Below are positions 1-5,883 of a stretch of 6,021 nt of DNA, in pieces (positions within the stretch are counted from its first letter, which is position 1; every line of letters begins with the position of its first letter). A program made the position numbers and the translations under genes. Under the pieces are notes generated by a model. The model saw only the letters and a list, made by a program, of their open reading frames with translations. It was not told where the DNA came from and ran no database searches. The DNA is from Clostridiales bacterium (lineage in GTDB: Bacteria; Bacillota; Clostridia; Oscillospirales; Oscillospiraceae): NCBI GenBank assembly GCA_021205375.1, contig JAJPXR010000137.1, forward strand, positions 1-6,021. Reading direction: 5' to 3'.

Positions 1-2086
1 CGAAATGCTCCGGGACATCGACAAGGACACGGTGGACTGGGACCCCAACTTTGACGAGACCCGGAAAGAGCCTCGCGTACTGCCCAGCCGGTTCCCCAAT
101 CTGCTGGTCAACGGTTCCTCCGGCATCGCCGTGGGCATGGCAACCAACATCCCGCCCCACAATCTGCGGGAGGTCATTGACGCGGTCATCTGCGTGCTGG
201 ACGACCCCAACGCCACCCTTGCCGACCTGATGCAGCACATCAAGGGGCCGGATTTCCCCACCAAGGGCATTATCATGGGCCGGGCGGGTATCCGCCAGGC
301 TTACGCCACCGGCCGGGGCCGGGTGACGGTCCGGGCCAGGACGGAGTTCGAGGAGTTCGGCGCGGGCCGAACCCGCATCATCGTTACCGAACTGCCCTAT
401 CAGGTGAACAAGCGCCAGCTCATCAAGACCATCGCGGAGCAGGTGAAAGACAAGCGGCTCCAGGGCATTTCCGACCTGCGGGACGAGACCGACCGAAACG
501 GTATGCGCATCGTCATCGAGCTGAAAAAGGACGCCAACGCCCAGGTGGTGCTGAACAACCTGTTCAAGCAGACCTCCTTGCAGACCAACTTCTCCATCAT
601 CATGCTGGCCCTGGTGGACAACCAGAAGCAGCCGAAAATCCTCTCCCTGCGACACATTTTGGATGAGTACATCGCCTTCCAGGAGGAGATCATCATCCGC
701 CGCACCAAGTACGACCTGCGCAAGGCCAGGGAGCGCGCCCACCTGTTGGAGGGCCTGCTCATCGCCCAGGACAACATCGACGAGGTCATCCGCATCATCC
801 GCAGCAGCTATGACAACGCCAAGCAGAACCTGATGGACCGCTTTGGGCTGGACGACGTGCAGGCCCAGGCCATCTGCGATATGCGGCTTATCGCCCTACA
901 GGGCCTGAACCGGGAGAAGCTGGAGCAGGAGTATAAGGACCTGGAGGAGAAGATCGCCTACTATATCCGCCTGCTGGAGGATGAGGACCTGCTGCGCCAG
1001 ACCCTGAAGGAGGAGCTGACCGCCATCCGGGACAAGTACGGCGATGACCGCATCACCGAGATCCAGGACGTGGCCGAGGAGATCGACATCGAGGACCTGA
1101 TTCAGGAGGAGGAGTGCGTGTTCACCCTCAGCCACAACGGGTATCTCAAGCGCACCCCCGTCAGCGCCTACCGCATCCAGAAGCGAGGCGGCAAGGGCAT
1201 CAACGACATGAACGTCCGGGAGGAGGACTACGTGGAGACCCTCTTCACCTGCTCCACCCATGACTATATCCTGTTCTTCACCGACCAGGGCAAAGTGTAT
1301 ATGAAGAAGGGGTATCAAATCCCCGAAGCCGGGCGCACCGCCAAGGGCATCAACATCGTCAACTTCATCTCCATTGCCCCGGAAGAGAAGGTCAAGGCCA
1401 TGCTCCACTTCCGGGAGTTCAAGGACGACGAATATCTGATTTTCGCCACCAGCAACGGCACCGTCAAGCGGCTCTGCCTGAACGAGCTGAAAAACATTCG
1501 CTCCATCGGCATCCGCGCCCTGACCCTGGAGGAAGGCAACGATCTGATCGCCGTCCGCCGCACCCGGGGCGGCCAGGAGGTGCTGCTGGTCACCCGCAAC
1601 GGTCAGGCCATCCGCTTTAACGAGGAAGATGTCCGCTGCATGGGCCGCACCGCTGTAGGCGTCCGGGGCGTCAAGCTCCGGGAAGGCGACCAGGTGGTGG
1701 GCTGCGAAATCGTTGGCCACGGCGAAGCGCTGCTCACCGTCACCGAGAAGGGCTACGGCAAGCGCACCCTCACCGGGGAGTACAGCCTCCAGAGCCGGGG
1801 CGGATACGGCAACCGGAACTATAACATCACCGACAAGACCGGCCCGGTGGTGGGCAGTGCCATTGTCAACGACAGCGACGACGTGCTGCTCATCTCCGAC
1901 GATGGCACCATCATCCGTATGTCCGCCAGCGGCATCAGCACGTATGGCAGAGTCGCCCGCGGCGTCCGCCTGATGAACGTGGAGGAAGGCTGCAAGGTCA
2001 TCGCCCTGGCTAAGACCAAAATGGACGAAAACGGCGACGTGGCCGAGGACGACCTCCAGGACAACAGCGAGAAGGACGCAGACTAA
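1..2086 (+). CDS. gyrA: DNA gyrase subunit A, 5'-truncated by window edge
   Basis: Subunit A of the type II topoisomerase that introduces negative supercoils using ATP (with GyrB); cytoplasmic, essential. The first whole codon is at position 2 and corresponds to about residue 133 of E. coli GyrA. The catalytic tyrosine and the quinolone-resistance region therefore lie outside the window. Visible are the rest of the breakage-reunion domain (PNLLVNGSSGIAVGMATNIP, then GPDFPT, LPYQVNK and DETDRNGMRIVIE), the long coiled-coil arm (about residues 225-340 counted from Met at 5, including QAQAICDMRL) and the C-terminal beta-pinwheel. The GyrA box reads QKRGGKG (residues 392-398, bases 1178-1198); canonical is QRRGGKG. 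It marks this as gyrase A rather than ParC. Pinwheel blades show repeated NGxxKR/GYxKR turns (NGYLKRT, NGTVKRL, KGYGKRT, DGTIIRM). The tail is acidic (EDDLQDNSEKDAD). With the missing part the protein would be about 825 residues, normal for Firmicutes. The stop codon abuts the rnhA start. Identity is very secure. Confidence 0.98.
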   Translation, partial: EMLRDIDKDTVDWDPNFDETRKEPRVLPSRFPNLLVNGSSGIAVGMATNIPPHNLREVIDAVICVLDDPNATLADLMQHIKGPDFPTKGIIMGRAGIRQAYATGRGRVTVRARTEFEEFGAGRTRIIVTELPYQVNKRQLIKTIAEQVKDKRLQGISDLRDETDRNGMRIVIELKKDANAQVVLNNLFKQTSLQTNFSIIMLALVDNQKQPKILSLRHILDEYIAFQEEIIIRRTKYDLRKARERAHLLEGLLIAQDNIDEVIRIIRSSYDNAKQNLMDRFGLDDVQAQAICDMRLIALQGLNREKLEQEYKDLEEKIAYYIRLLEDEDLLRQTLKEELTAIRDKYGDDRITEIQDVAEEIDIEDLIQEEECVFTLSHNGYLKRTPVSAYRIQKRGGKGINDMNVREEDYVETLFTCSTHDYILFFTDQGKVYMKKGYQIPEAGRTAKGINIVNFISIAPEEKVKAMLHFREFKDDEYLIFATSNGTVKRLCLNELKNIRSIGIRALTLEEGNDLIAVRRTRGGQEVLLVTRNGQAIRFNEEDVRCMGRTAVGVRGVKLREGDQVVGCEIVGHGEALLTVTEKGYGKRTLTGEYSLQSRGGYGNRNYNITDKTGPVVGSAIVNDSDDVLLISDDGTIIRMSASGISTYGRVARGVRLMNVEEGCKVIALAKTKMDENGDVAEDDLQDNSEKDAD

Positions 2087-2524
2087 ATGAAAACAGTGAC
2101 CCTCTACACCGACGGCGCCTGCTCCGGCAACCCCGGAGCAGGGGGCTGGGCGGCCATCCTGCTCTTTGGGGAGCATAAAAAAGAGCTTTCCGGCGGAGAA
2201 CGGGCCACCACCAACAACCGCATGGAACTGACGGCGGTCATCAAGGGCCTGGAGGCTCTGAAAGAGCCGTGCATGGTGGAGCTTTACTCCGATTCCAAGT
2301 ATATCATCGACGCGCTGGAAAAGGGCTGGGCCGTGGGCTGGCGCAAACGCGGCTGGGTCAAGGGGGACAAAAAGCCCGCCCTGAACCCCGACCTGTGGGC
2401 GCGGCTGCTGGACCTGTGCGAGGTCCACAGGGTCAACCTCCACTGGGTCAAGGGCCACGCCAGCAACGAGTACAACAACCGTTGCGATCAGTTGGCGGTG
2501 GCGGAGTGGAAAAAACTGAAATAG
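2087..2524 (+). CDS. rnhA: Ribonuclease HI
   Basis: Endonuclease that cuts the RNA strand of RNA-DNA hybrids (R-loops, primers, misincorporated stretches); cytoplasmic, metal-dependent. At 145 residues it has the usual length of bacterial type 1 enzymes. All catalytic positions are present at near E. coli numbering: D9 (YTDGACSGNPG), E47 (NNRMEL), D69 (YSDSKYI), H124 (VKGHASN) and D134 (RCDQLA). The basic protrusion used for hybrid binding is also present (residues 84-104, GWRKRGWVKGDKKP), which separates it from RNase HI forms lacking the handle. The ATG follows the gyrA TAA with no gap; a GAAGGA ribosome site at 2071-2076 lies inside the gyrA coding end, 10 bases before the start. Co-transcription and probable translational coupling with gyrA are inferred from this. 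The 3' neighbour starts one base after its stop. Confidence 0.97.
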   Translation: MKTVTLYTDGACSGNPGAGGWAAILLFGEHKKELSGGERATTNNRMELTAVIKGLEALKEPCMVELYSDSKYIIDALEKGWAVGWRKRGWVKGDKKPALNPDLWARLLDLCEVHRVNLHWVKGHASNEYNNRCDQLAVAEWKKLK

Positions 2525-2525
2525 T

Positions 2526-3020
2526 ATGGACGTCACATTTGAAAACCGGTACACTGCCAGCGACGCCATGCTGCGGGAGTACGTCAACAAGGTGGCCAGC
2601 CGCAGGATTTCCATCATGTGCGTGGTGGTGTTCCTGCTGGGTATCGTTCTGCTGGCGCTGTCCCGGAGCAACGGAGACAACTTCATGACGGGCATTGCTG
2701 TGGTTTGTATGGCGGTTGCAGCAGTTGTAGGGATTCTGACGCCCCGGCTGCTGCTGCGGGAGATCCGCGCCACCTCTGACCGGCTGCACAACGGGAAAAC
2801 CTGCGAGACAGTGGTGCGATTTGGCGAGCATATCACCATGGACGAGGGAACTACCTCCATGCAGTTCGAGTACAGCCAAATCACGAAAATCCATGACCTG
2901 AAACACTCCTATGTGCTGATGCTGGGCAGACAGAACGGCATCCTGCTCAGCAAAACGGGCTTTACTGTGGGGAGCTTTGAGGACTTCCAGCCGTTTATCC
3001 GGGAGAAAACAGGGAAATAA
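2526..3020 (+). CDS. YcxB-like two-helix membrane protein
   Basis: A 164-residue protein of unknown function. It has a short N-terminal cytoplasmic part, two adjacent hydrophobic helices (about residues 28-45 and 54-71) with a short polar hairpin between them (SRSNGDNF), then a soluble C-terminal domain of about 90 residues. The C-terminal pattern (FEYSQITKI, then SYVLMLGRQNGILLSKTGF, then a final FEDFQPFIREK) resembles the YcxB-like domain found in many Firmicutes membrane proteins of unknown role. That assignment is by recalled pattern only. No enzyme motif is visible. The start is one base after the rnhA stop; the only purine-rich site (GGAG at 2503-2506) is 19 bases away, too far to act well, so translation probably depends on ribosomes finishing rnhA. 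It is the last gene of the gyrA-rnhA unit and is followed at once by terminator hairpins. Confidence 0.72.
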   Translation: MDVTFENRYTASDAMLREYVNKVASRRISIMCVVVFLLGIVLLALSRSNGDNFMTGIAVVCMAVAAVVGILTPRLLLREIRATSDRLHNGKTCETVVRFGEHITMDEGTTSMQFEYSQITKIHDLKHSYVLMLGRQNGILLSKTGFTVGSFEDFQPFIREKTGK

Positions 3021-3032
3021 AACCAAAAAGAA

Positions 3033-3072
3033 CCCCCGCCGGGGACCAGGGATAGACCTGGTTCGGCGGGGG
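3033..3072. terminator. Stem-loop terminator between converging genes, best U-tract on minus strand
   Basis: The 9-bp perfect stem CCCCCGCCG (3033-3041) pairs with CGGCGGGGG (3064-3072), and a further 6-bp stem ACCAGG/CCTGGT lies inside (3045-3050 with 3057-3062). Read on the minus strand it is followed by TTCTTTTTGGTTTT (3032 downwards), a strong U-tract, so it should end the minus-strand SecB-like transcript. On the plus strand it follows the YcxB-like stop by 12 bases and is followed only by CAATTTTA, giving weaker termination. Confidence 0.82.
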
Positions 3073-3080
3073 CAATTTTA

Positions 3081-3120
3081 CCCCCACCCCTCGGTGAACG
3101 GATTGAGGGGTGGGGGTTGT
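3081..3120. terminator. Second stem-loop terminator, plus-strand direction favoured
   Basis: A perfect 12-bp inverted repeat, CCCCCACCCCTC (3081-3092) with GAGGGGTGGGGG (3105-3116), encloses a 12-base loop. On the plus strand it is followed by TTGTTTG, a short U-rich tail that fits an intrinsic terminator for the gyrA-rnhA-YcxB unit. On the minus strand it starts 9 bases after the stop of the SecB-like gene but lacks a good U-tract there; the neighbouring hairpin supplies it. Confidence 0.75.
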
Positions 3121-3125
3121 TTGCG

Positions 3126-3569
3126 TCACACGATGGGGAACTGGGGTTTAGGCGGCTCCTCCTCCTGGCGGGGCTGCTGCTGGGCCACCTGGACGTTGTC
3201 GGCGTTGATGACCGCCTTGCGCAGTTGGAAGCCGGGAATGCCGGAAGCCTGCATCAGGCTCTGGACGGTGGACTGGATATAGGGGAACAGTTGGTCGTAG
3301 CACTGAGCATGGACCTGCTTTTTGTCCTCGTCGCTGTCGATGCCCTGGCAGGAGAAGGCCCCGATCAGGTCCACGGAGACGAACAACTCCTCGCCGCCGT
3401 TTTTGTCCTTGATGCTCTGATAGACCTTGGCAATGCAGCGCTTGCCGTCCTTGGCGAAGTTGACGTTGAAGGTGAAGCTGCTGTCCAACTGGATCTGGCC
3501 CTGCTTGGTCAGCTTGTTGACAAAGTGGACCTCCTGGACCTTCTGGGACACGAGATGTGCGATAGCCAT
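3126..3569 (-). CDS. SecB-like chaperone-fold protein
   Basis: A 147-residue soluble protein with no signal peptide or membrane segment. The middle and C-terminal parts follow the SecB pattern: alternating beta strands (SFTFNVNFAK; CIAKVYQSIKDK; ELFVSVDLIGAF), then CYDQLFPYIQSTVQSLMQASG at 90-110, and IPGFQL (111-116), matching the SecB helix signature CPxxLFPYxRxxIxxxTxxxGFPxxxL. SecB proteins are tetrameric export chaperones that hold preproteins unfolded for SecA; SecB-like relatives also serve toxin-antitoxin systems. Residues 127-147 form a Pro/Gln/Glu-rich tail (QQQPRQEEEPPKPQ), probably disordered; it does not look like the zinc-binding SecA-contact tail of classical SecB. No toxin or antitoxin gene is adjacent. 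The start has a strong GGGGAGGA ribosome site (3577-3584) 7 bases upstream. It ends by converging on the gyrA unit. Fold assignment is by motif; the exact role is open. Confidence 0.65.
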   Translation of the reverse strand: MAIAHLVSQKVQEVHFVNKLTKQGQIQLDSSFTFNVNFAKDGKRCIAKVYQSIKDKNGGEELFVSVDLIGAFSCQGIDSDEDKKQVHAQCYDQLFPYIQSTVQSLMQASGIPGFQLRKAVINADNVQVAQQQPRQEEEPPKPQFPIV

Positions 3570-3587
3570 AAAAATATCCTCCCCGGA

Positions 3588-3604
3588 CCGGCGGGCTGCG
3601 CCGG
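3588..3604 (-). promoter_or_regulatory. Hairpin immediately upstream of the SecB-like ribosome site
   Basis: The perfect 6-bp inverted repeat CCGGCG (3588-3593) and CGCCGG (3599-3604) has a 5-base loop. In the minus-strand mRNA it sits three bases before the GGGGAGGA ribosome site. All-GC pairing makes it stable. It could tune ribosome access or mRNA stability; function is inferred from position only. Confidence 0.45.
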
Positions 3605-3628
3605 AATGATGTTTGATGAATGGTATGC

Positions 3629-3644
3629 GCGGCTTTTGTGCCGC
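3629..3644 (-). promoter_or_regulatory. 5'-end hairpin of SecB-like leader
   Basis: GCGGC (3629-3633) pairs with GCCGC (3640-3644) around a 6-base loop. It lies at the predicted 5' end of the transcript from the promoter at 3654-3682 (start near 3647). A longer outer pairing AATGATG/CATCATT (3605-3611 with 3644-3650) is only partly within the transcript. A stabilising 5' hairpin is the simplest reading. Confidence 0.35.
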
Positions 3645-3653
3645 ATCATTTTC

Positions 3654-3682
3654 AGTATACCACAGTTTTCAGAGATTGGAAA
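3654..3682 (-). promoter_or_regulatory. Sigma-A type promoter of the SecB-like gene, extended -10
   Basis: Read on the minus strand: TTTCCA (-35, 3677-3682, 4 of 6 matches), a 17-base spacer, and TATACT (-10, 3654-3659, 5 of 6) preceded by TGG, giving an extended -10 (TGnTATACT). Predicted start is near 3647, leaving a leader of about 78 bases. It lies in the 137-bp gap after the sensor kinase gene, so the SecB-like gene can be expressed independently of the two-component operon. Confidence 0.7.
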
Positions 3683-3706
3683 CGGGGAATTTGAAAAAAG
3701 GCGGTA

Positions 3707-4966
3707 TTATTCCTGTTTTGTTTCCCGCAGACGGGGCATGGAAAAGAGAAACGTGTTGCCCTCGTCAAGGCTGCTCTCCGCCCACAGGCGGCCTCCGTGC
3801 TCCTGGGCGATTTGGGACGCGATGGAAAGGCCCAGGCCGAAGCCCTCCGAGGACCGGGCCTGGTCCGCCCGGTAAAACCGCTCAAAAATCCGCTCCAACT
3901 GGTCGTGAGGGATAGGCTCTCCTTTGGTGTTCACCGTCAGCCGGACCCGCTTGGCCCCCTCCGGCTCCAGCCGGAGGGTGACGACGCTGGGGCTGTCGGC
4001 GTACTTCCGGGCGTTGTCCAGCAGGATGTTCACCAGCCGCCGGAGCTTGCCGGGGTCGCCGGTGACGAGCAGATTTTCGGTGATGTGGTCGTCCAGCTCT
4101 TTCCCCGCTTCGTAGAGGATCGGCTCAAAGAGCAGTACCTCGTCCGTTACCAAATCGCTGAGGGGGACCGTCTCCCTGACCTGCTCCTTACCGGACTGGT
4201 CGTTTTCCGCCCTGGCCAGGGTCAGCAGCTCCTCTACCAGATAGGTCATCTGGTCGGAGGAGGCCCGGATGTTGTCCAGCCAGCGCAGTTCCCGGTCGTT
4301 CAGGCTCTCGCTGCACTCCTGGAGCATATCCACGTTGGAGGCGATAACAGCGAGGGGGGTTTTCAGCTCGTGGCTGGCGTCGGAGACGAACTGCCGCTGC
4401 TGCGCCCAGCTCCGCTCCACCGGGCGGACCGCCCACCGCGCCAGGAACATACTCAATACAAAAAAGGCAACCAGCGCCCCCAGGCTGATGAACAGCAGTG
4501 TGAAATACAGAGAACGGAGGGTGCTTCTTTCCTGGGAAATGTCAGCAAAGGCGATGCGCCAGCCGGTGGCGGTGTCCACCCGCAGGTAACGTAGGCCGTA
4601 GTTCTCCAGCAGACCCGTGCTGGACTGCTCCGCCAGGCACAGTGTCACCACCGCCACCAACTCATCCTCGTCCACGGTGCCGAACTGGTTGTTCAGCAGG
4701 AACGTGGTCCCGTCCAGTCCCACCGCAACGGTGAAGTAAGGCAAGCTCACGTCCTTTTCCTCAAAGGAGAAGCCCCGCTCCTCGTTTGGGGCCAGGGGCC
4801 AGGAAAAGGAAAAATCCTCGCTGACCGCCTGGTTTAGCAGGTTGAGGCTGTCCTCCCGCAGGCTGTCCCTGGTGGCGACGATCATCACTGTGCAGATGCC
4901 CACCAAAATGGCGGAGACGATGAGCATGTTGATGAGGACAAACTTCCAACGGAGTTTTTGAATCAT
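3707..4966 (-). CDS. Membrane sensor histidine kinase (two-component system)
   Basis: A 419-residue sensor that autophosphorylates on His and passes phosphate to the regulator encoded just upstream. Order: TM1 (about 11-31), an extracytoplasmic sensor region (32-152) with no domain I recognise, TM2 (about 153-175), a very short linker AVRPVERSWAQQRQF, H-box DASHELKTPL with H199, N-box NILLDNARKYAD (313-324), FERFYRAD (361-368), and G2 box GFGLGLSIA (375-383). HAMP is reduced to its first-helix remnant, common in clostridial kinases. The G1 box reads VNTKGEPIP (345-353): the usual Asp/Asn two residues before the Gly is Thr, which is atypical. The start overlaps the regulator stop as ATGA (4963-4966); GGAGGTGAAGAAGG lies upstream inside the regulator's end. 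The signal sensed cannot be told. After the stop there is a run of six T (minus strand, 3694-3699) but no convincing stem, so some transcription may run on into the SecB-like gene. Confidence 0.95.
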   Translation of the reverse strand: MIQKLRWKFVLINMLIVSAILVGICTVMIVATRDSLREDSLNLLNQAVSEDFSFSWPLAPNEERGFSFEEKDVSLPYFTVAVGLDGTTFLLNNQFGTVDEDELVAVVTLCLAEQSSTGLLENYGLRYLRVDTATGWRIAFADISQERSTLRSLYFTLLFISLGALVAFFVLSMFLARWAVRPVERSWAQQRQFVSDASHELKTPLAVIASNVDMLQECSESLNDRELRWLDNIRASSDQMTYLVEELLTLARAENDQSGKEQVRETVPLSDLVTDEVLLFEPILYEAGKELDDHITENLLVTGDPGKLRRLVNILLDNARKYADSPSVVTLRLEPEGAKRVRLTVNTKGEPIPHDQLERIFERFYRADQARSSEGFGLGLSIASQIAQEHGGRLWAESSLDEGNTFLFSMPRLRETKQE

Positions 4967-5643
4967 GGGGCCTTCTTCACCTCCAGATGATAGCCGATCA
5001 TCCGCAGGGTCTTGATGGTGACGGTGCTTTTCAGGTGGCTGAGCTTTTTGCGCAGGAAGGAGATGTACACCTCCACGTTGTTATCCTCAGCGTTGGAGTC
5101 GTAGCCCCAGACGGTGAGCAGCAGGGTCTCCTTGGTGACGACCTGGGCGCCGTTGGCCATCAGCTTGCTCATGATTTCAAACTCTTTCCGGCTCAGGCGA
5201 ACGCTCCGCTCTCCGCAGGATAGCTGGCAGGAGGACAGCTCCAGCCGCAGGTCGCCAAAAGAAAGGACATTGTCGGCGGCGTGGTTCTGCCGCCGGGTGA
5301 TGACCCGGACGCAGGCCAGCAGCTCCCTGGACTGAAAGGGCTTGGTCAGGTAGTAGTCCGCGCCCGCGTCCAGGCCGTTGACCTTGTCGTCGGTCTCGGT
5401 GCGGGCGGTCAGCATCAGGACCGGGGTCTTGACCCCCTCGTCCCGCATGGCGCGGACCACCTCGAAGCCGTTTTTCTTCGGCAACATGACATCTAAAATA
5501 ATCACGTCATAGATGCCGGAAAGGGCGTTGTCCAGGCCGCTCTCTCCGTCGTAGGAGACGTCGGCGGTGTAGTTGTGGGCCTCCATCAGGTCGGCCAGGG
5601 TCTGGGCCAGACGGCGCTCGTCCTCTACGATCAGTACCCGCAT
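4963..5643 (-). CDS. OmpR/PhoB-family response regulator
   Basis: A 226-residue DNA-binding regulator. Receiver domain (1-120): acidic pair E7/D8, phosphoacceptor D51 in VIILDVMLPKKNGFE, T79 (LMLTART) and K101 (YLTKPF) are all present, so it should be phosphorylatable. C-terminal winged-helix domain (about 127-222): LSRKEFEIMSKLM, VWGYDSNAEDNNVEVYISFLRKKL, and a final IKTLRMIGYHLE where the usual RGxGY is RMIGY, a variant seen in clostridial members. The start is set by AAGGAGG (5650-5656), 6 bases before the ATG. It is the first gene of the pair and overlaps the kinase by 4 bases. It is driven by the promoter at 5706-5734. Targets are unknown; its own promoter and the divergent gene at 6007 are natural candidates. 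Confidence 0.97.
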   Translation of the reverse strand: MRVLIVEDERRLAQTLADLMEAHNYTADVSYDGESGLDNALSGIYDVIILDVMLPKKNGFEVVRAMRDEGVKTPVLMLTARTETDDKVNGLDAGADYYLTKPFQSRELLACVRVITRRQNHAADNVLSFGDLRLELSSCQLSCGERSVRLSRKEFEIMSKLMANGAQVVTKETLLLTVWGYDSNAEDNNVEVYISFLRKKLSHLKSTVTIKTLRMIGYHLEVKKAP

Positions 5644-5681
5644 ATGAAGCCTCCTTTTTGCTGTGGGGTAGGCAGAAAACC

Positions 5682-5710
5682 GGGCGTCAGGTACGCCCTT
5701 CTTTTATTTT
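5682..5710. terminator. Hairpin at the regulator mRNA 5' end; plus-strand terminator-like
   Basis: GGGCGT (5682-5687) pairs with ACGCCC (5693-5698) around a 5-base loop. On the plus strand it is followed by TTCTTTTATTTT, a classic intrinsic-terminator shape, which would stop antisense transcription leaving the kinase-regulator region. On the minus strand the same hairpin begins about one base after the predicted start of the regulator mRNA and would cap its 5' end. Both roles are inferred; the stem and T-tract are seen directly. Confidence 0.5.
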
Positions 5711-5734
5711 AAAGCAAACGCGCCGGTTTTGCAA
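5706..5734 (-). promoter_or_regulatory. Promoter of the response regulator-kinase operon
   Basis: Minus strand: TTGCAA (-35, 5729-5734, 4 of 6), a 17-base spacer, TAAAAT (-10, 5706-5711, 5 of 6). Predicted start is near 5699, giving a leader of about 55 bases before the regulator ATG. Spacing is optimal, so basal expression without an activator is plausible. Confidence 0.7.
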
Positions 5735-5809
5735 CCCAAAGGGAACGGGCGCGGCTATTTGCGCCGGGATGGAATCTCCTTCCTGCAAAAAGGCGTGTTT
5801 TTCCGCTTT

Positions 5810-5838
5810 CAGGTCAATATCGACTTAGAACAGGTCAA
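5810..5838. repeat. Direct repeat CAGGTCAA, 21-bp period
   Basis: CAGGTCAA occurs at 5810-5817 and again at 5831-5838, an exact 21-bp step, two helical turns, so both copies face the same side of the DNA. OmpR-family regulators typically bind tandem direct repeats, so this could be a site for the adjacent regulator; that is inference. The second copy lies partly inside the inverted repeat at 5826-5854. Confidence 0.4.
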
Positions 5839-5854
5839 AAAAACATCTGTTCTA
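5826..5854. promoter_or_regulatory. Perfect 8-bp inverted repeat, candidate operator
   Basis: TAGAACAG (5826-5833) and CTGTTCTA (5847-5854) are exact reverse complements separated by 13 bases; half-site centres are 21 bp apart. The centre (5840) is about 42 bp before the predicted start at ~5882, the position used by class II activators, and the promoter there has a good -10 with a poor -35. The arrangement suits a dimeric activator of the plus-strand gene. It is not a Firmicutes SOS box, whose half-sites sit four bases apart. Confidence 0.5.
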
Positions 5855-5870
5855 CCGGGGCAAAACCGGG

Positions 5871-5876
5871 TATGAT
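5871..5876 (+). promoter_or_regulatory. Candidate -10 element for the divergent plus-strand gene
   Basis: TATGAT matches TATAAT at 5 of 6 positions. At a 17-base spacing the -35 would be TGTTCT (5848-5853), only 2 of 6 matches, and that hexamer lies within the right arm of the inverted repeat. Start predicted near 5882, leader about 125 bases. A promoter needing an activator is the best reading, though it rests on the -10 alone. Confidence 0.45.
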
Positions 5877-5883
5877 ACACATT

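Noticed and set aside
1..2086. Topoisomerase IV subunit A (parC) instead of gyrA
   Set aside because: A GyrA box (QKRGGKG) and a full set of pinwheel blades are present; ParC lacks this box.
896..2884. 662-residue open frame on the minus strand across gyrA and rnhA
   Set aside because: It is antisense to two certain genes, has a low-complexity Ala/Val/Gly/Asp/Leu-rich composition typical of a GC-rich shadow frame, shows no family motif, and runs through two unrelated genes.
3690..3709. Intrinsic terminator after the sensor kinase
   Set aside because: There is a run of six T on the minus strand, but only a 4-bp stem with a 20-base loop can be drawn before it.
3117..3875. 252-residue plus-strand open frame opposite the SecB-like gene
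   Set aside because: It is antisense to a gene with a promoter, ribosome site and recognisable fold; its own start lies in the terminator tail without a ribosome site.
3797..4594. 265-residue plus-strand open frame opposite the sensor kinase
   Set aside because: It is the shadow of a kinase whose H, N and G boxes are all in the minus frame; no motif of its own.
5826..5854. LexA/SOS box in the inverted repeat (GAAC...GTTC)
   Set aside because: The Firmicutes SOS box has GAAC and GTTC four bases apart; here they are far wider apart, so LexA would not fit.
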